Assembly (NCBI GenBank): GCA_964422185.1
Contig: CAYRAG010000027.1
Coordinates: 1 to 24,808, forward strand
Source: CALXCT01 sp964422185
GTDB taxonomy: Bacteria; Bacillota; Clostridia; Oscillospirales; Oscillospiraceae
Length of the DNA stretch: 24,808 nucleotides
Direction of reading: 5' to 3'
Every line of letters starts with the position of its first letter. Within the stretch, counting starts at the first letter, position 1. Below the pieces are notes generated by a model. The model was given only the letters and a program-made list of their open reading frames with translations. It did no database searches and had not been told where the DNA came from. Of this stretch, positions 1-7,888 are shown piece by piece. Position numbers and translations under genes: made by a program.

Positions 1-288
1 GACTTCCGAGAGAATTCCATTGTCGTGACCATACCGTTTAACAGCATTCGAAAAGCAGAAGTTGGGAATAAAGTTGGGAATAAAGTTGGGAATAAACCGG
101 CTTTGAATAAAAGAAGAATGATGATCATTTCGGAAATGAGAGACAACCCGAATGTGACAGCAGCAGAACTGCATATAATGTTGGGAATAAGCGAGACAGC
201 GGTTGAGAATAATATTGCATTCTTAAAAGACAACGGATTCATTGAGCGGGTCGGATCCAAAAGAAATGGATATTGGAAAGTGCTGTAA
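1..288 (+). CDS. C-terminal fragment of an AlbA_2/ATPase-like HTH regulator (cut by window edge)
   Basis: The frame is open to the left edge, so only the C-terminal part of the gene is present. It begins with a stretch ending VVTIPF, which matches the end of the ATPase-like domain in AlbA_2 regulators; the complete relative at 8165-9610 has FRITIPL at the same place. A linker with three VGNK units follows, then a winged-helix/HTH domain of about 60 residues ending GYWKVL. The relative ends GYWKVQ after a similar RVGS segment, so the two are paralogues. The family role is putative DNA binding and transcriptional control; the target is unknown. Composition is visibly poorer in G+C than the neighbouring genes, which suggests transfer. 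A GTG at position 25 is in frame but is probably not the real start. Confidence 0.75.
   Translation, partial: DFRENSIVVTIPFNSIRKAEVGNKVGNKVGNKPALNKRRMMIISEMRDNPNVTAAELHIMLGISETAVENNIAFLKDNGFIERVGSKRNGYWKVL
61..96 (+). repeat. Three perfect tandem copies of a 12-bp unit inside the HTH linker
   Basis: The unit GTTGGGAATAAA occurs three times head to tail and encodes VGNK three times. A near copy (TTGGGAATAAG) occurs again at about 180-190, in the HTH domain. Short in-frame repeats of this kind are common in the linkers of this regulator family and can change copy number by slippage without breaking the frame. Confidence 0.9.
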
Positions 289-801
289 AACAGAAGACCT
301 GTTCCAGGTTAATTGTGAACGCAGTGCGTACGCATTTGGGAACAATAAAAATTTGAGTCTCCAGGCATGATGGAGGGTAAACAGGGGTAAGTTGCCGTCC
401 CATCGACCCGGACGATATCTTTCACCCGCTGACCGTGTCGAACATCCCCATGGAAAGCGCATGGACGGGTTCCGAGGCTGGCAGGGAGGGTTTTGGAAGG
501 CGGGCCGGTCCGCTCTCCCGGTCAGGAGGGTTTGCCGCGCCCCGGGTGCCGGCGCGGATCCTGGCTATCACCGGGGTGCTGACCGCCCGGCCCGCGGCAG
601 CCGGCGGCAGGCTTTCCGCCGGGGCTTTCTCCGGGCCCCGTATCGCCGCGGCACCGGATCGGCCCCGTGGCAGACTGTGAAACGGCTCTGGTCCGCAGCG
701 ATTCCGCAGGCCAGAGCCGGTTCGATATACAGATACTCCTGTCGATTCTCTGCGGGAAACAGGCGGACTCCGGGGAACACAGAGTCCCGCCGCGGGGAAT
801 G
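289..801. other. Gene-free stretch with a composition change
   Basis: I see no convincing gene here. Roughly the first 100 bases are A+T-richer, like the preceding HTH gene. They hold a short hairpin (ACCTG/CAGGT, 297-309) followed by TTAATT, a weak terminator candidate, and a perfect 10-bp palindrome TGCGTACGCA (325-334). From about 390 the sequence becomes as G+C-rich as the rest of the window. The open frames in this part look like by-products of high G+C and lack ribosome-binding sites and family features. Confidence 0.6.
684..718 (-). terminator. Possible terminator of the CoA-transferase gene
   Basis: GGCTCTGG (684-691) and CCAGAGCC (711-718) form a perfect 8-bp stem, with a partly self-complementary 19-nt loop. 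On the minus strand the stem is followed by GTTTC, only a weak U-tract. It lies about 85 bp past the stop codon of the leftward gene ending at 802. Confidence 0.45.
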
Positions 802-2136
802 TCACCGGTTGGTTCTGCGCCAGATCTTCATCTTCTCCGCGTCCGCGATGAGCTGGTCGCGGAAGTCCGGGTGGGCGATGGAGATGATGGCCTCGGCGCG
901 CTCCCAGGTGGACAGGCCTTTCAGATTGACCATGCCGTACTCCGTCACCACATACTGCACGCAGGAGCGGGGATCCGTGGCGATGGATCCGGGGGTCAGA
1001 GTGGGCACAATACGGCTCTTCACCACGCCGTCCTTGCCCGTCACGGTGGAGGACATGCAGATAAAGCTCTTGCCGCCTTTGGACAGGTAGGCGCCCATGA
1101 CGAAGTCCAGCTGGCCGCCGGTGCCGGAGATGTGTTTGGTGCCCGCGGACTCGGCGTTGACCTGGCCGTACAGATCCATGTCGATGGCGTTGTTGATGGA
1201 GATGAAGTTGTCAAGCTGCGCGATGACCCGCACATCATTGGTGTAGTCCACGGGTGCGCCCATGACATCCGGGTTGCGGTCCACATAGTCGTACAGCTTC
1301 TGCGTGCCGGCGGCAAACGCGAATACCTGCCGGCCGTTGTCCAGCGCCTTGTGGCGGCCGGTGATCTTGCCCGCTTTCGCGATGTCCACGAAGGCGTCCA
1401 CATACATCTCGGTATGTACGCCCAGATCCTTCAGGTCAGACTGGGCGATGAGGGATCCCACGGTATTGGGCATCCCGCCGATGCCCAGCTGGAGGCAGGC
1501 GCCGTCCGGGATCTGCTCCACGATGAGCTGAGCCACAGCCCTGTCCACCTCGGTGGGCTCGCCGCCGGCTCCCAGCTCGGCCACCGGGGGATTGTCCCCC
1601 TCCACGATCATGTCCACATCCCGGATATTCAGCTCGGTGCCGGTCAGGCCGTACACCCAGGGCATGTTCCGGTTGACCTCGACGATGACGCATTTGGCCT
1701 GGGCGCACACATCCCGCAGGTGGGAGGGGGCCAGGGACAGGTTGAAGTTGCCGAACCGGTCCATGGGCGGCACCTGGAGCATCACCACATCCACCGGGAT
1801 GCCGTCCCGGTAGTATCTGGGCAGCTCGGAATAGCGGATGGGCGCGAAATACCCCATCCCCTTCGCCACGATCCTGCGGTCGATGCCGCTCATGTGCCAG
1901 GAGTTCCAGGTGAAGTGCTCCCCGGCGTCGTCCGCCTTGCAGATCTCCGGCATCCACATGGTCACGCCGCCCCGCACTTTCACATCGGTCAGCTCGTCTT
2001 TCCGGGCCGCCAGGGCTTTATCCAGGGCGACAGGATGGTTGGTGCACCATGTATAATCCACCCAGTCACCGGACTTGACGACTTTTACCGCCTCTTCCGG
2101 CGTTCTCAGTTTGCTCTGATATTCCTGCTCAAACAT
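802..2136 (-). CDS. Acetyl-CoA hydrolase/transferase family protein, butyryl-CoA:acetate or 4-hydroxybutyrate CoA-transferase type
   Basis: This 444-residue family I CoA-transferase moves CoA between acyl-CoA and a carboxylate such as acetate. In butyrate-forming clostridia such enzymes carry out the last step of butyrate formation; related enzymes act on 4-hydroxybutyrate. Visible features are the glycine-rich LQLGIGGMPN segment (215-224), the likely catalytic glutamate in HTEM (E243), GGQLDF (340-345) and VTEYGMVNLKG (397-407). The C-terminal end EKMKIWRR is typical of the butyrate-type subgroup. The ATG at 2136 is chosen because AGGAGG lies about seven bases upstream; longer in-frame starts have no such site. 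The gene is monocistronic with its own promoter. Substrate specificity cannot be settled from the sequence alone. Confidence 0.9.
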   Translation of the reverse strand: MFEQEYQSKLRTPEEAVKVVKSGDWVDYTWCTNHPVALDKALAARKDELTDVKVRGGVTMWMPEICKADDAGEHFTWNSWHMSGIDRRIVAKGMGYFAPIRYSELPRYYRDGIPVDVVMLQVPPMDRFGNFNLSLAPSHLRDVCAQAKCVIVEVNRNMPWVYGLTGTELNIRDVDMIVEGDNPPVAELGAGGEPTEVDRAVAQLIVEQIPDGACLQLGIGGMPNTVGSLIAQSDLKDLGVHTEMYVDAFVDIAKAGKITGRHKALDNGRQVFAFAAGTQKLYDYVDRNPDVMGAPVDYTNDVRVIAQLDNFISINNAIDMDLYGQVNAESAGTKHISGTGGQLDFVMGAYLSKGGKSFICMSSTVTGKDGVVKSRIVPTLTPGSIATDPRSCVQYVVTEYGMVNLKGLSTWERAEAIISIAHPDFRDQLIADAEKMKIWRRTNR

Positions 2137-2196
2137 TGTGGTTCCTCCTGTCCGTATTTGGCCATCAGACCTCATGCTGCATTCTGAAGCGCCCAT

Positions 2197-2225
2197 AGCA
2201 TATCAGAATTCCGCCCGGATCTCAA
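2197..2225 (-). promoter_or_regulatory. Sigma-A-like promoter of the CoA-transferase gene
   Basis: On the minus strand TTGAGA (2225-2220), a 17-bp spacer and TATGCT (2202-2197) match the vegetative consensus well. The expected transcript start near 2190 gives a leader of about 55 nt. Confidence 0.75.
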
Positions 2226-2369
2226 GTGGCGCGGCGCCTTTTGCGGCAATTTCCTCCCGGAATTCCCGCGATCCGGGCGCCGCCGGAGGAACACCGGAAT
2301 CTCTCAACCCGGCGCGGCCGCGCACCCGTGCGCCGCCGGACAGTGAAACCTGAAAGGGGGAGCAGACCC

Positions 2370-3020
2370 ATGACCTGTCAGACAGCGGAGTCGGGCGGCC
2401 TGAAGCTCGCCGGCGTCATCGTGGCGGCCGGCCTGTCCTCCCGCATGGGGGAATTCAAGCCGCTGCTGCCGCTTCACGGAAAGCCGGTTTTGCTTCACGA
2501 GATCGATCAGCTGCTGTCCGCGGGGGCGGATAGCGTGGTCGTGGTCACCGGCTGGCGCGGCGAGGAGGTGGAACGCGCGCTGCGCGGGGTCTCCCCCAAA
2601 GTGCGCACAGTTCGGAATCCCCTCTACCGGGAGGATATGTTCCTGTCCGTGCAGGCGGGAGTCCGGGCGCTGAGCGCGGATACGGACGCTTTCTTCTTCC
2701 TGCCCGCGGACTGCCCCGCGGTCTCCGCGGACACCATGCGCCTGCTGGCGGAGACTTTCCGCCGGGATCGCCCGCGGGTCTGCTTTCCCGTGTATCAGGG
2801 GCGCCGGGGTCACCCGCCGCTGATCTCCTGCGATCTGCGTGAGGATCTCCTGGCCTTCGGCGGGGAGGGCGGCCTGCGGCAGTTTCTCCGGCGCTGGCCG
2901 GCGGCGGAGGTGCCGGTGGACGACGCCGAGATCTGCCGGGATATGGATACGCCGGAGGAGTACCGGCGGGTGCTGGACAGCCAGGAGGGCGCTTCTCCGG
3001 CGCGGCGCGGGAGGCCCTGA
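2370..3020 (+). CDS. MobA-like NTP transferase (MocA/molybdenum cofactor cytidylyltransferase family)
   Basis: The 216-residue protein has the nucleotidyltransferase signature VAAGLSSRMG (18-27) followed by K30 and LLP, and a metal-binding DCPAV segment at about 114. The C-terminal part has GRRGHPPL and a DMDTPEEY segment, as in stand-alone MocA-type enzymes. These transfer CMP or GMP to molybdopterin in cofactor maturation for molybdenum hydroxylases. No molybdoenzyme gene is visible nearby, so substrate and pathway are inference. The ATG at 2370 follows AAAGGGGGA at good spacing; the frame stays open upstream but has no ribosome-binding site there. I found no convincing promoter in front of it. 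Confidence 0.85.
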   Translation: MTCQTAESGGLKLAGVIVAAGLSSRMGEFKPLLPLHGKPVLLHEIDQLLSAGADSVVVVTGWRGEEVERALRGVSPKVRTVRNPLYREDMFLSVQAGVRALSADTDAFFFLPADCPAVSADTMRLLAETFRRDRPRVCFPVYQGRRGHPPLISCDLREDLLAFGGEGGLRQFLRRWPAAEVPVDDAEICRDMDTPEEYRRVLDSQEGASPARRGRP

Positions 3021-3047
3021 GCGGCGTGTGCGCGGGAGAGATTCCAG

Positions 3048-3076
3048 TTGCCAAACGGTTCGCTCCATGATAGAAT
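3048..3076 (+). promoter_or_regulatory. Sigma-A-like promoter of trpS
   Basis: TTGCCA (3048-3053), a 17-bp spacer and TAGAAT (3071-3076) are a good vegetative promoter match. The transcript would start near 3083, about 72 nt before the trpS start codon. Confidence 0.75.
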
Positions 3077-3091
3077 AACCCCATGGCAGGC

Positions 3092-3122
3092 CCCCCGTCC
3101 CGCGGGGGATTCCGCCGGGAAT
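3092..3122 (+). promoter_or_regulatory. trpS: Two short hairpins in the trpS leader
   Basis: CCCCC (3092-3096) pairs with GGGGG (3104-3108), and directly after it ATTCC (3109-3113) pairs with GGAAT (3118-3122). Both lie between the predicted transcript start and the ribosome-binding site. There is no T-box consensus and the leader is far too short for a T-box, so any regulatory role is unproven. Confidence 0.4.
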
Positions 3123-3154
3123 CGAACCTACATCGTAAAGGAGTCCAACCCGCT

Positions 3155-4156
3155 ATGGATGAACAAAGAAAAGTCATGCTCTCCGGCATCCAGCCCAGCG
3201 GCGATCTGCATCTGGGCAACTACCTGGGCGCCATTAAAAACTGGGCGGAGCGCGCCGAGCAGTTTGACTGCTATTATTTTATGGCCGACCTGCACACGCT
3301 GACGGTGCGCCAGGTACCCGCGGATCTGCGCCGCCGCACACTGGAGCAGCTTGCCATTTACATCGCCAGCGGGCTGGATCCGGAGAAGAACACGCTGTTT
3401 GTCCAGTCCCATGTCCACCAGCACGCGGAGCTGGGCTGGGTGCTCAGCTGCTACACGATGTTCGGCGAGCTCAACCGCATGACCCAGTTCAAGGACAAGG
3501 CGTCCAAACACAATGACAACATCAACGCCGGCCTGTTCACCTATCCCTGCCTGATGGCCTCGGACATCCTGCTCTACCAGCCGGACTATGTCCCCGTAGG
3601 GGAGGATCAGAAGCAGCATGTGGAGCTGGCCCGGGTCATCGCCCACCGGTTCAACACCGTGTACGGCGAGACTTTCCGGGTTCCGGAGCCCTATATTCCG
3701 AAGACCGGCGCACGGGTCATGAGTCTGAACGCGCCGGAGACGAAGATGAGCAAATCCATGCCGGAGGGCTGCGTCTTCCTGATGGACGCCCCGGAGGACA
3801 TCCGCCGCAAGTTCAAACGGGCGGTCACGGACAGCGACAGCGAGCACTGCGTGCGCTACGACCCGGAGAACAAACCGGGGGTGTCCAACCTGATGTCGAT
3901 CTACTCCGCCTGCAGCGGCGAGAGCTATGAGGAGATCGAGCGGGAGTTTGACGGCAAGGGCTACGGCGTGTTCAAACCCGCCGTGTGCGATGTCGTCATC
4001 GAGACCCTGCGCCCCATCCGGGAGGAGGCCCGGCGCATCCTGAAAGACAGGGCCTATCTGGAGGATCTGTGCCGCGCCGGCGCGGAAAAGGCCAGCCGGG
4101 TCGCCGACAGGACGCTGCGGAAGGTCTATCGAAAAGTGGGGCTGGTGGCGCACTGA
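3155..4156 (+). CDS. trpS: Tryptophanyl-tRNA synthetase
   Basis: The 333-residue class I aminoacyl-tRNA synthetase charges tRNA-Trp with tryptophan in the cytoplasm. The length is normal for bacterial TrpRS. The HIGH-type motif appears as HLGN (19-22) after SGIQPSG, and the KMSKS loop is intact at 197-201. Conserved family stretches include MADLHTLTV and the region around LGWVLSCYTMFGELNRMTQFKDK. The ATG at 3155 gives the family N-terminus and follows AAAGGAG at a slightly long spacing of about 11 bases. The in-frame ATG at 3083 would add 24 non-conserved residues and coincides with the predicted transcript start. The gene is separated by 49 bp from the glycopolymer genes downstream and may be co-transcribed with them. 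Confidence 0.97.
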   Translation: MDEQRKVMLSGIQPSGDLHLGNYLGAIKNWAERAEQFDCYYFMADLHTLTVRQVPADLRRRTLEQLAIYIASGLDPEKNTLFVQSHVHQHAELGWVLSCYTMFGELNRMTQFKDKASKHNDNINAGLFTYPCLMASDILLYQPDYVPVGEDQKQHVELARVIAHRFNTVYGETFRVPEPYIPKTGARVMSLNAPETKMSKSMPEGCVFLMDAPEDIRRKFKRAVTDSDSEHCVRYDPENKPGVSNLMSIYSACSGESYEEIEREFDGKGYGVFKPAVCDVVIETLRPIREEARRILKDRAYLEDLCRAGAEKASRVADRTLRKVYRKVGLVAH

Positions 4157-4205
4157 CCCTCCCGTCCGGAACAGGCCATTCGCCGTATAAGGAGTTTCTC
4201 TCATT

Positions 4206-5393
4206 ATGCCTTCTATCAACCTGTCCCTCCTGGGCATTATCCTGGCGACCCTGGTAGCCGCGCTGCTGGTCTCGTTTATCTCCACCCCCATTATCATGAA
4301 TCTGGCCCACCGGGTGGGCGCCATGGATGTCCCCAAGGATGCCCGCCGGATGCACGACCACCCCATCCCCCGGATGGGCGGTCTGGCCATCTTCTTCGGG
4401 TTCACCCTGAGCATCCTGATTTTCCTGCACCCGCTGAGCAGGGAAAACCGGGGCATGCTGCTGGGGGCCAGCGTCATTGTGGTGCTGGGCGTTCTGGACG
4501 ATATCTACGCCCTGGGGCCGAAGCTGAAGTTCGTGGTTCAGATCGTGGCCGCCCTGATCGCGGTCTTCCACGGCAATATCATCAACGCCATCTCCAACCC
4601 CAATCTCTTCAGCGACAACCCGATCTGGAACCTGGGGATCCTGCGCTATCCCATCACGGTGCTGTGGATTGTGGGGATCACCAACGCCGTCAACCTCATC
4701 GACGGTCTGGACGGGCTGGCCTGCGGCGTGTCCACCATCAGCTCCCTGACGATGCTGGTCATCGCCCTGTGCGTATCGGAGGGGGATGTGGCGGTGCTGA
4801 TGGCGGCGCTCACCGGCGCCTGCCTCGGATTTCTCCCCTACAATCTCCATCCCGCCAAGATCTTCATGGGAGACACGGGCTCCACCTTCCTGGGATATAT
4901 CCTGGCGGTGGTCTCGATACAGGGGTTATTCAAATTCTATACCATCATCTCGTTCGCGGTGCCGTTCCTCATGCTGGCCCTGCCCATCTTCGACACCTGT
5001 TTCGCCATTGTGCGCCGGCTGTCCAAAGGGCAGTCGCCCATGAAGCCGGACCGCAGCCATATCCATCACAGGCTCATTGACATGGGCTTCTCCCAGAAGC
5101 AGGCGGTGGCGCTGCTCTACCTGATCTCCGCGATTCTCGGGCTGTCCGCGGTGGTGCTGACCACCAGCGGCGAGATGCGGGCGCTGGTGCTGCTCGTCGC
5201 CCTCTGCCTGGCGGGCGCCGTGTCCGTCCTGATCTACCGGCACCCGCACCACGACCGCGACCACGGGCATGACCACAGCCGGGACAGCCATTCTGACGAC
5301 GGCGGGGACGCCGCGCCGAAGATCAACCATCAGAACAGCCAGATCGCGGGCAATGAGAACTTTTTCGGGGAGGAGGACCGCTCCGAAAAATGA
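4206..5393 (+). CDS. tagO: Undecaprenyl-phosphate GlcNAc-1-phosphate transferase (TagO/WecA, MraY family)
   Basis: This polytopic membrane protein of 395 residues transfers GlcNAc-1-phosphate from UDP-GlcNAc to undecaprenyl phosphate, the first step of teichoic-acid-type glycopolymer assembly. Family motifs appear in order: DVPKDARRMHDHPIPRMGG, LGVLDDIYALGPK, NLIDGLDGLA with the catalytic aspartates, MGDTGS, and the DRSHIHHRL loop. About ten hydrophobic segments are visible. The last 50 or so residues (343-395) form an unusual hydrophilic tail rich in His and Asp (HPHHDRDHGHDH and onward). AAGGAG lies 11 bases before the ATG. The stop overlaps the start of the epimerase gene as ATGA, indicating translational coupling. 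WecA-type use in another polymer cannot be excluded. Confidence 0.92.
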   Translation: MPSINLSLLGIILATLVAALLVSFISTPIIMNLAHRVGAMDVPKDARRMHDHPIPRMGGLAIFFGFTLSILIFLHPLSRENRGMLLGASVIVVLGVLDDIYALGPKLKFVVQIVAALIAVFHGNIINAISNPNLFSDNPIWNLGILRYPITVLWIVGITNAVNLIDGLDGLACGVSTISSLTMLVIALCVSEGDVAVLMAALTGACLGFLPYNLHPAKIFMGDTGSTFLGYILAVVSIQGLFKFYTIISFAVPFLMLALPIFDTCFAIVRRLSKGQSPMKPDRSHIHHRLIDMGFSQKQAVALLYLISAILGLSAVVLTTSGEMRALVLLVALCLAGAVSVLIYRHPHHDRDHGHDHSRDSHSDDGGDAAPKINHQNSQIAGNENFFGEEDRSEK

Positions 5394-6538
5394 GTCAGTT
5401 CACCGTCATGACGGTCTTCGGCACCCGGCCGGAGGCCATTAAGATGTGCCCTCTGGTGCGGGAGCTGGACCGCCGGCCCGGAATCCGGAGCCTGTGCTGT
5501 GTCACGGCGCAGCACAGAGAGATGCTGGATTCCGTCATGCGGATCTTCTCCCGCACGCCGGATTTCGACCTCAATATCATGCAGCCGCGGCAGACCCTCT
5601 CCTCCATCACCGCCCGGTGTCTGACCGGCATGGACTCGCTGCTGGAGGAGGTATCTCCGGATCTGGTTCTCGTGCACGGGGACACCACCACGACATTCTC
5701 CGCGGCGCTGTCCGCGTTCTACCACAAAATTCCGGTGGGCCATGTGGAGGCCGGCCTGCGCACCGGGGATCGCTGGTCCCCCTACCCCGAGGAGCTCAAC
5801 CGCAGAATGGTGGGCGCCCTCGCCTCCCTCCACTTCTGCCCCACCGTCACCAACCGGGACAACCTGGCCAGGGAGTCCGTCACCGACGGGGTCTTCCTCA
5901 CGGGCAACACCGTGATTGACGCGCTGCGCACCACGGTCTCCGAGGGGTTTGTCTTCCGGGAGGAGATCCTGAATCAGCTGGATTATGTCAACCGAAAGGT
6001 CATTCTGGTCACCTGCCACCGCCGGGAGAACTACGGGGCGCCCATGGCGAATATCATGACCGCCCTGCGCCGCGTGGCGGACGCGTTCCCGGAGACGGAG
6101 CTGGTCTACCCGGTTCATCTCTCCCCCGTCGTGCAGGAGACCGCCCACGGATATCTGGACGGGCACCCCCGCATCCACCTCATCTCTCCCCTTGATGTGG
6201 ATGAGATGCACAACCTCATGGCCCGGTGCTACCTGGTGATGACCGACTCCGGCGGACTGCAGGAGGAGGCGCCCGCGCTGGGCAAACCGGTGCTGGTGCT
6301 GCGCCGGGAGACGGAGCGCCCGGAGGCCGTGGAGGCGGGCACGGTACAGGTGGCCGGCACGCAGGAGGAGGACATCTTCCGCCTGGCCTCCCGTCTGCTC
6401 ACCGATCCGGCCGCGTATGCCGCCATGGCGCATGCGGTTAACCCGTACGGGGACGGACACGCCTGCGTGCGGATCGCGGATGCCGTGGAGTGGCACTTTG
6501 GCCTGCGGCCTGAGCCGCCCGCGCCGTTCCGGCCCTGA
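5390..6538 (+). CDS. wecB: UDP-N-acetylglucosamine 2-epimerase (non-hydrolysing)
   Basis: The 382-residue cytoplasmic enzyme interconverts UDP-GlcNAc and UDP-ManNAc (called MnaA in Gram-positives, WecB in enterics). The N-terminal FGTRPEAIKM motif, HGDTTTTF, the VGHVEAGLRT and YPEELNRRM segments, the TCHRREN motif and the nucleotide-binding DSGGLQEEAPALGKPVL segment are all present, and the length is typical. The start codon overlaps the stop of the upstream transferase gene (ATGA). With that gene it would supply lipid-linked GlcNAc and UDP-ManNAc for the linkage unit of a wall polymer; this pathway assignment is inference from the pairing. An intrinsic terminator follows 14 bp after the stop. 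Confidence 0.95.
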   Translation: MSQFTVMTVFGTRPEAIKMCPLVRELDRRPGIRSLCCVTAQHREMLDSVMRIFSRTPDFDLNIMQPRQTLSSITARCLTGMDSLLEEVSPDLVLVHGDTTTTFSAALSAFYHKIPVGHVEAGLRTGDRWSPYPEELNRRMVGALASLHFCPTVTNRDNLARESVTDGVFLTGNTVIDALRTTVSEGFVFREEILNQLDYVNRKVILVTCHRRENYGAPMANIMTALRRVADAFPETELVYPVHLSPVVQETAHGYLDGHPRIHLISPLDVDEMHNLMARCYLVMTDSGGLQEEAPALGKPVLVLRRETERPEAVEAGTVQVAGTQEEDIFRLASRLLTDPAAYAAMAHAVNPYGDGHACVRIADAVEWHFGLRPEPPAPFRP

Positions 6539-6551
6539 TGAAAAACCCGAC

Positions 6552-6576
6552 GGGCGGCCGCTGAGGCCGCCCTTTT
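6552..6576 (+). terminator. Intrinsic terminator after the epimerase gene
   Basis: GGGCGGCC (6552-6559) and GGCCGCCC (6565-6572) form a perfect 8-bp stem with a GCTGA loop, followed by TTTT. It lies directly behind the stop of the epimerase gene and closes the glycopolymer unit. Confidence 0.85.
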
Positions 6577-6600
6577 CCGCCCGTGAGAGGAGGTAAGCGC

Positions 6601-7368
6601 GTGGATCGGAAAAACCGCACCGTCATTGTCGTGCTGATCGCCATTGTCATCGCGGTGGCCGTGTTTGCCAGCTTCGGGCTGTACTTCCTGCCCGGCCAGA
6701 CGCCGCGGGTCACCCTGCCCGCCACGCTGGGGGCCGACTCCTCCGAGGAGCCCGCCGGTTCCCCGTCCCTGGAAAACGACCGGTACACCTCCGTGGATGT
6801 CACCGTGGACACCGTCCAGGCGGTCATCGCGACCCTGGTCCGGGCGGACAGCTATGAGCGCAAGCTCTATGTGTGGGATTTCTGGGGGGAAGAGGATTAC
6901 GGCGTCACCGATTTCACCGTGTGGGTGGACAACGGCTGTACCCGCATCCAGGCGCAGCTCCCCTCCGGCCGGCAGCAGAACACCCTGGTGGTGGACGGCA
7001 CGCTCTACCTCTGGTACGACCAGGATCGCAGCTGCCTCACCTTCGACGGCGGTTCCGAGTCGCCGGATCTCCTCCAGCGCTTCCCGACCTACGAGGATGT
7101 GCTGAATGTGGAGAAGTCGGACATCACCGGCGCGGGCTGCGTCACCCAGGACAACTGGACCTGCGTCTATGTGGAGGTGGAGGATCCCGGGCTCAACTAT
7201 CTCTACCGCTACTGGGTGGATATTGACAGCGGTCTTCTGGTGCGCGCCGAAACGGAGGAGGACGGACAGGTGATCTACCGCATGTCCTCCGCGGCGCTCC
7301 AGTCCCCCTGCCCCGCGTCCGCCCCGTTCCAGCTGCCGGACGGCACGGTGCTCCACCAGGCCGGATGA
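6601..7368 (+). CDS. Unrecognised membrane-anchored extracytoplasmic protein
   Basis: I do not recognise the family. The 255-residue protein has a short basic N-terminus (MDRKNR), one hydrophobic segment of about 22 residues (8-30) that would act as a signal anchor, an acidic/proline linker, and a soluble domain of about 200 residues rich in aromatic and acidic residues, probably beta-rich. It contains only a few cysteines and shows no enzyme motif. The second half (NYLYRYWVDIDSGLLVRAETEEDGQ) resembles outer-membrane lipoprotein-sorting-like folds that bind lipid, but this is a faint impression only. The GTG at 6601 is chosen because AGAGGAGG (6586-6593) lies seven bases upstream. It follows a terminator, so it may have a promoter inside the preceding gene; 37 bp separate it from the next gene. 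Confidence 0.75.
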   Translation: MDRKNRTVIVVLIAIVIAVAVFASFGLYFLPGQTPRVTLPATLGADSSEEPAGSPSLENDRYTSVDVTVDTVQAVIATLVRADSYERKLYVWDFWGEEDYGVTDFTVWVDNGCTRIQAQLPSGRQQNTLVVDGTLYLWYDQDRSCLTFDGGSESPDLLQRFPTYEDVLNVEKSDITGAGCVTQDNWTCVYVEVEDPGLNYLYRYWVDIDSGLLVRAETEEDGQVIYRMSSAALQSPCPASAPFQLPDGTVLHQAG

Positions 7369-7405
7369 TTCCGGCACCGGACAGAATACCTTGGGAGGTG
7401 TCGTT

Positions 7406-7888
7406 TTGAAAGTACTCGTCCTGTCTGATTCCCACCGGAATCTCAGTTCCATGCTGGAAGCCGTGGAGAAAGAGCGCCCGGATACCATTATCCATCTGGG
7501 GGATCTCATGTCCGACACGGAGACCCTGGAGCATATCTATCCGGATATCCCGAAGCTTTGCGTGCCCGGCAACTGTGACGGCTGGACCGACGCGCCGGCG
7601 CAGAAGCTGGTTCGGCTGGAGGGCCATCTGATCCTGATGGGTCACGGGCACCAGTGGCGGGTGAAGCAGGGCCCGGAGGAGGCCGTGCAGGCCGCCCGGA
7701 AAGCGGGCGCGGAGGCGGTGCTGTTCGGGCACACCCACCGCACGCTGTGCCGGCAGGAGGAAGACGGGCTCTGGGTCATGAATCCCGGCAGCATCCGGGA
7801 TCTGGAAAGCTACGGCCTGATCTTCCTGGAGCCGGGAAAGCCGATCCGCTGCGCCGTCTCCAGCCTGGACGACAGTGCCGGAGCCTGA
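7406..7888 (+). CDS. YfcE/MJ0936-family metallophosphoesterase
   Basis: This 160-residue calcineurin-like phosphoesterase has all the metal-binding motifs: D8-x-H10 (SDSH), HLGD (D33), GNCD (55-58), GHGH and GHTH. Family members hydrolyse phosphodiesters in vitro with Mn2+; the physiological substrate is usually unknown. The TTG at 7406 gives the canonical MKVLVLSDSH start, with GGGAGG seven bases upstream; the TTG at 7391 overlaps that ribosome-binding site and is rejected. The last codons and the stop lie inside a 74-bp repeat that recurs at 9920-9993, so the final residues may be derived from the repeat. Confidence 0.9.
   Translation: MKVLVLSDSHRNLSSMLEAVEKERPDTIIHLGDLMSDTETLEHIYPDIPKLCVPGNCDGWTDAPAQKLVRLEGHLILMGHGHQWRVKQGPEEAVQAARKAGAEAVLFGHTHRTLCRQEEDGLWVMNPGSIRDLESYGLIFLEPGKPIRCAVSSLDDSAGA

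Noticed and set aside
551..625. Possible diverged third copy of the 74-bp repeat
   Set aside because: Only short pieces such as GGCAGGC followed by TTTCCG are shared; the order and spacing of the rest do not match.
667..2187. Long open frame on the plus strand (506 codons)
   Set aside because: It is antisense to the CoA-transferase gene, with no motif or ribosome-binding site.
3110..3130. Sequence resembling a tRNA T-arm (GGTTCGATTCC) on the minus strand, upstream of trpS
   Set aside because: The flanking bases do not form the five-pair T-stem, and no acceptor, D or anticodon arms can be built around it.
3083..3154. T-box leader of trpS
   Set aside because: The leader is far too short and lacks the T-box core sequence and Stem I.
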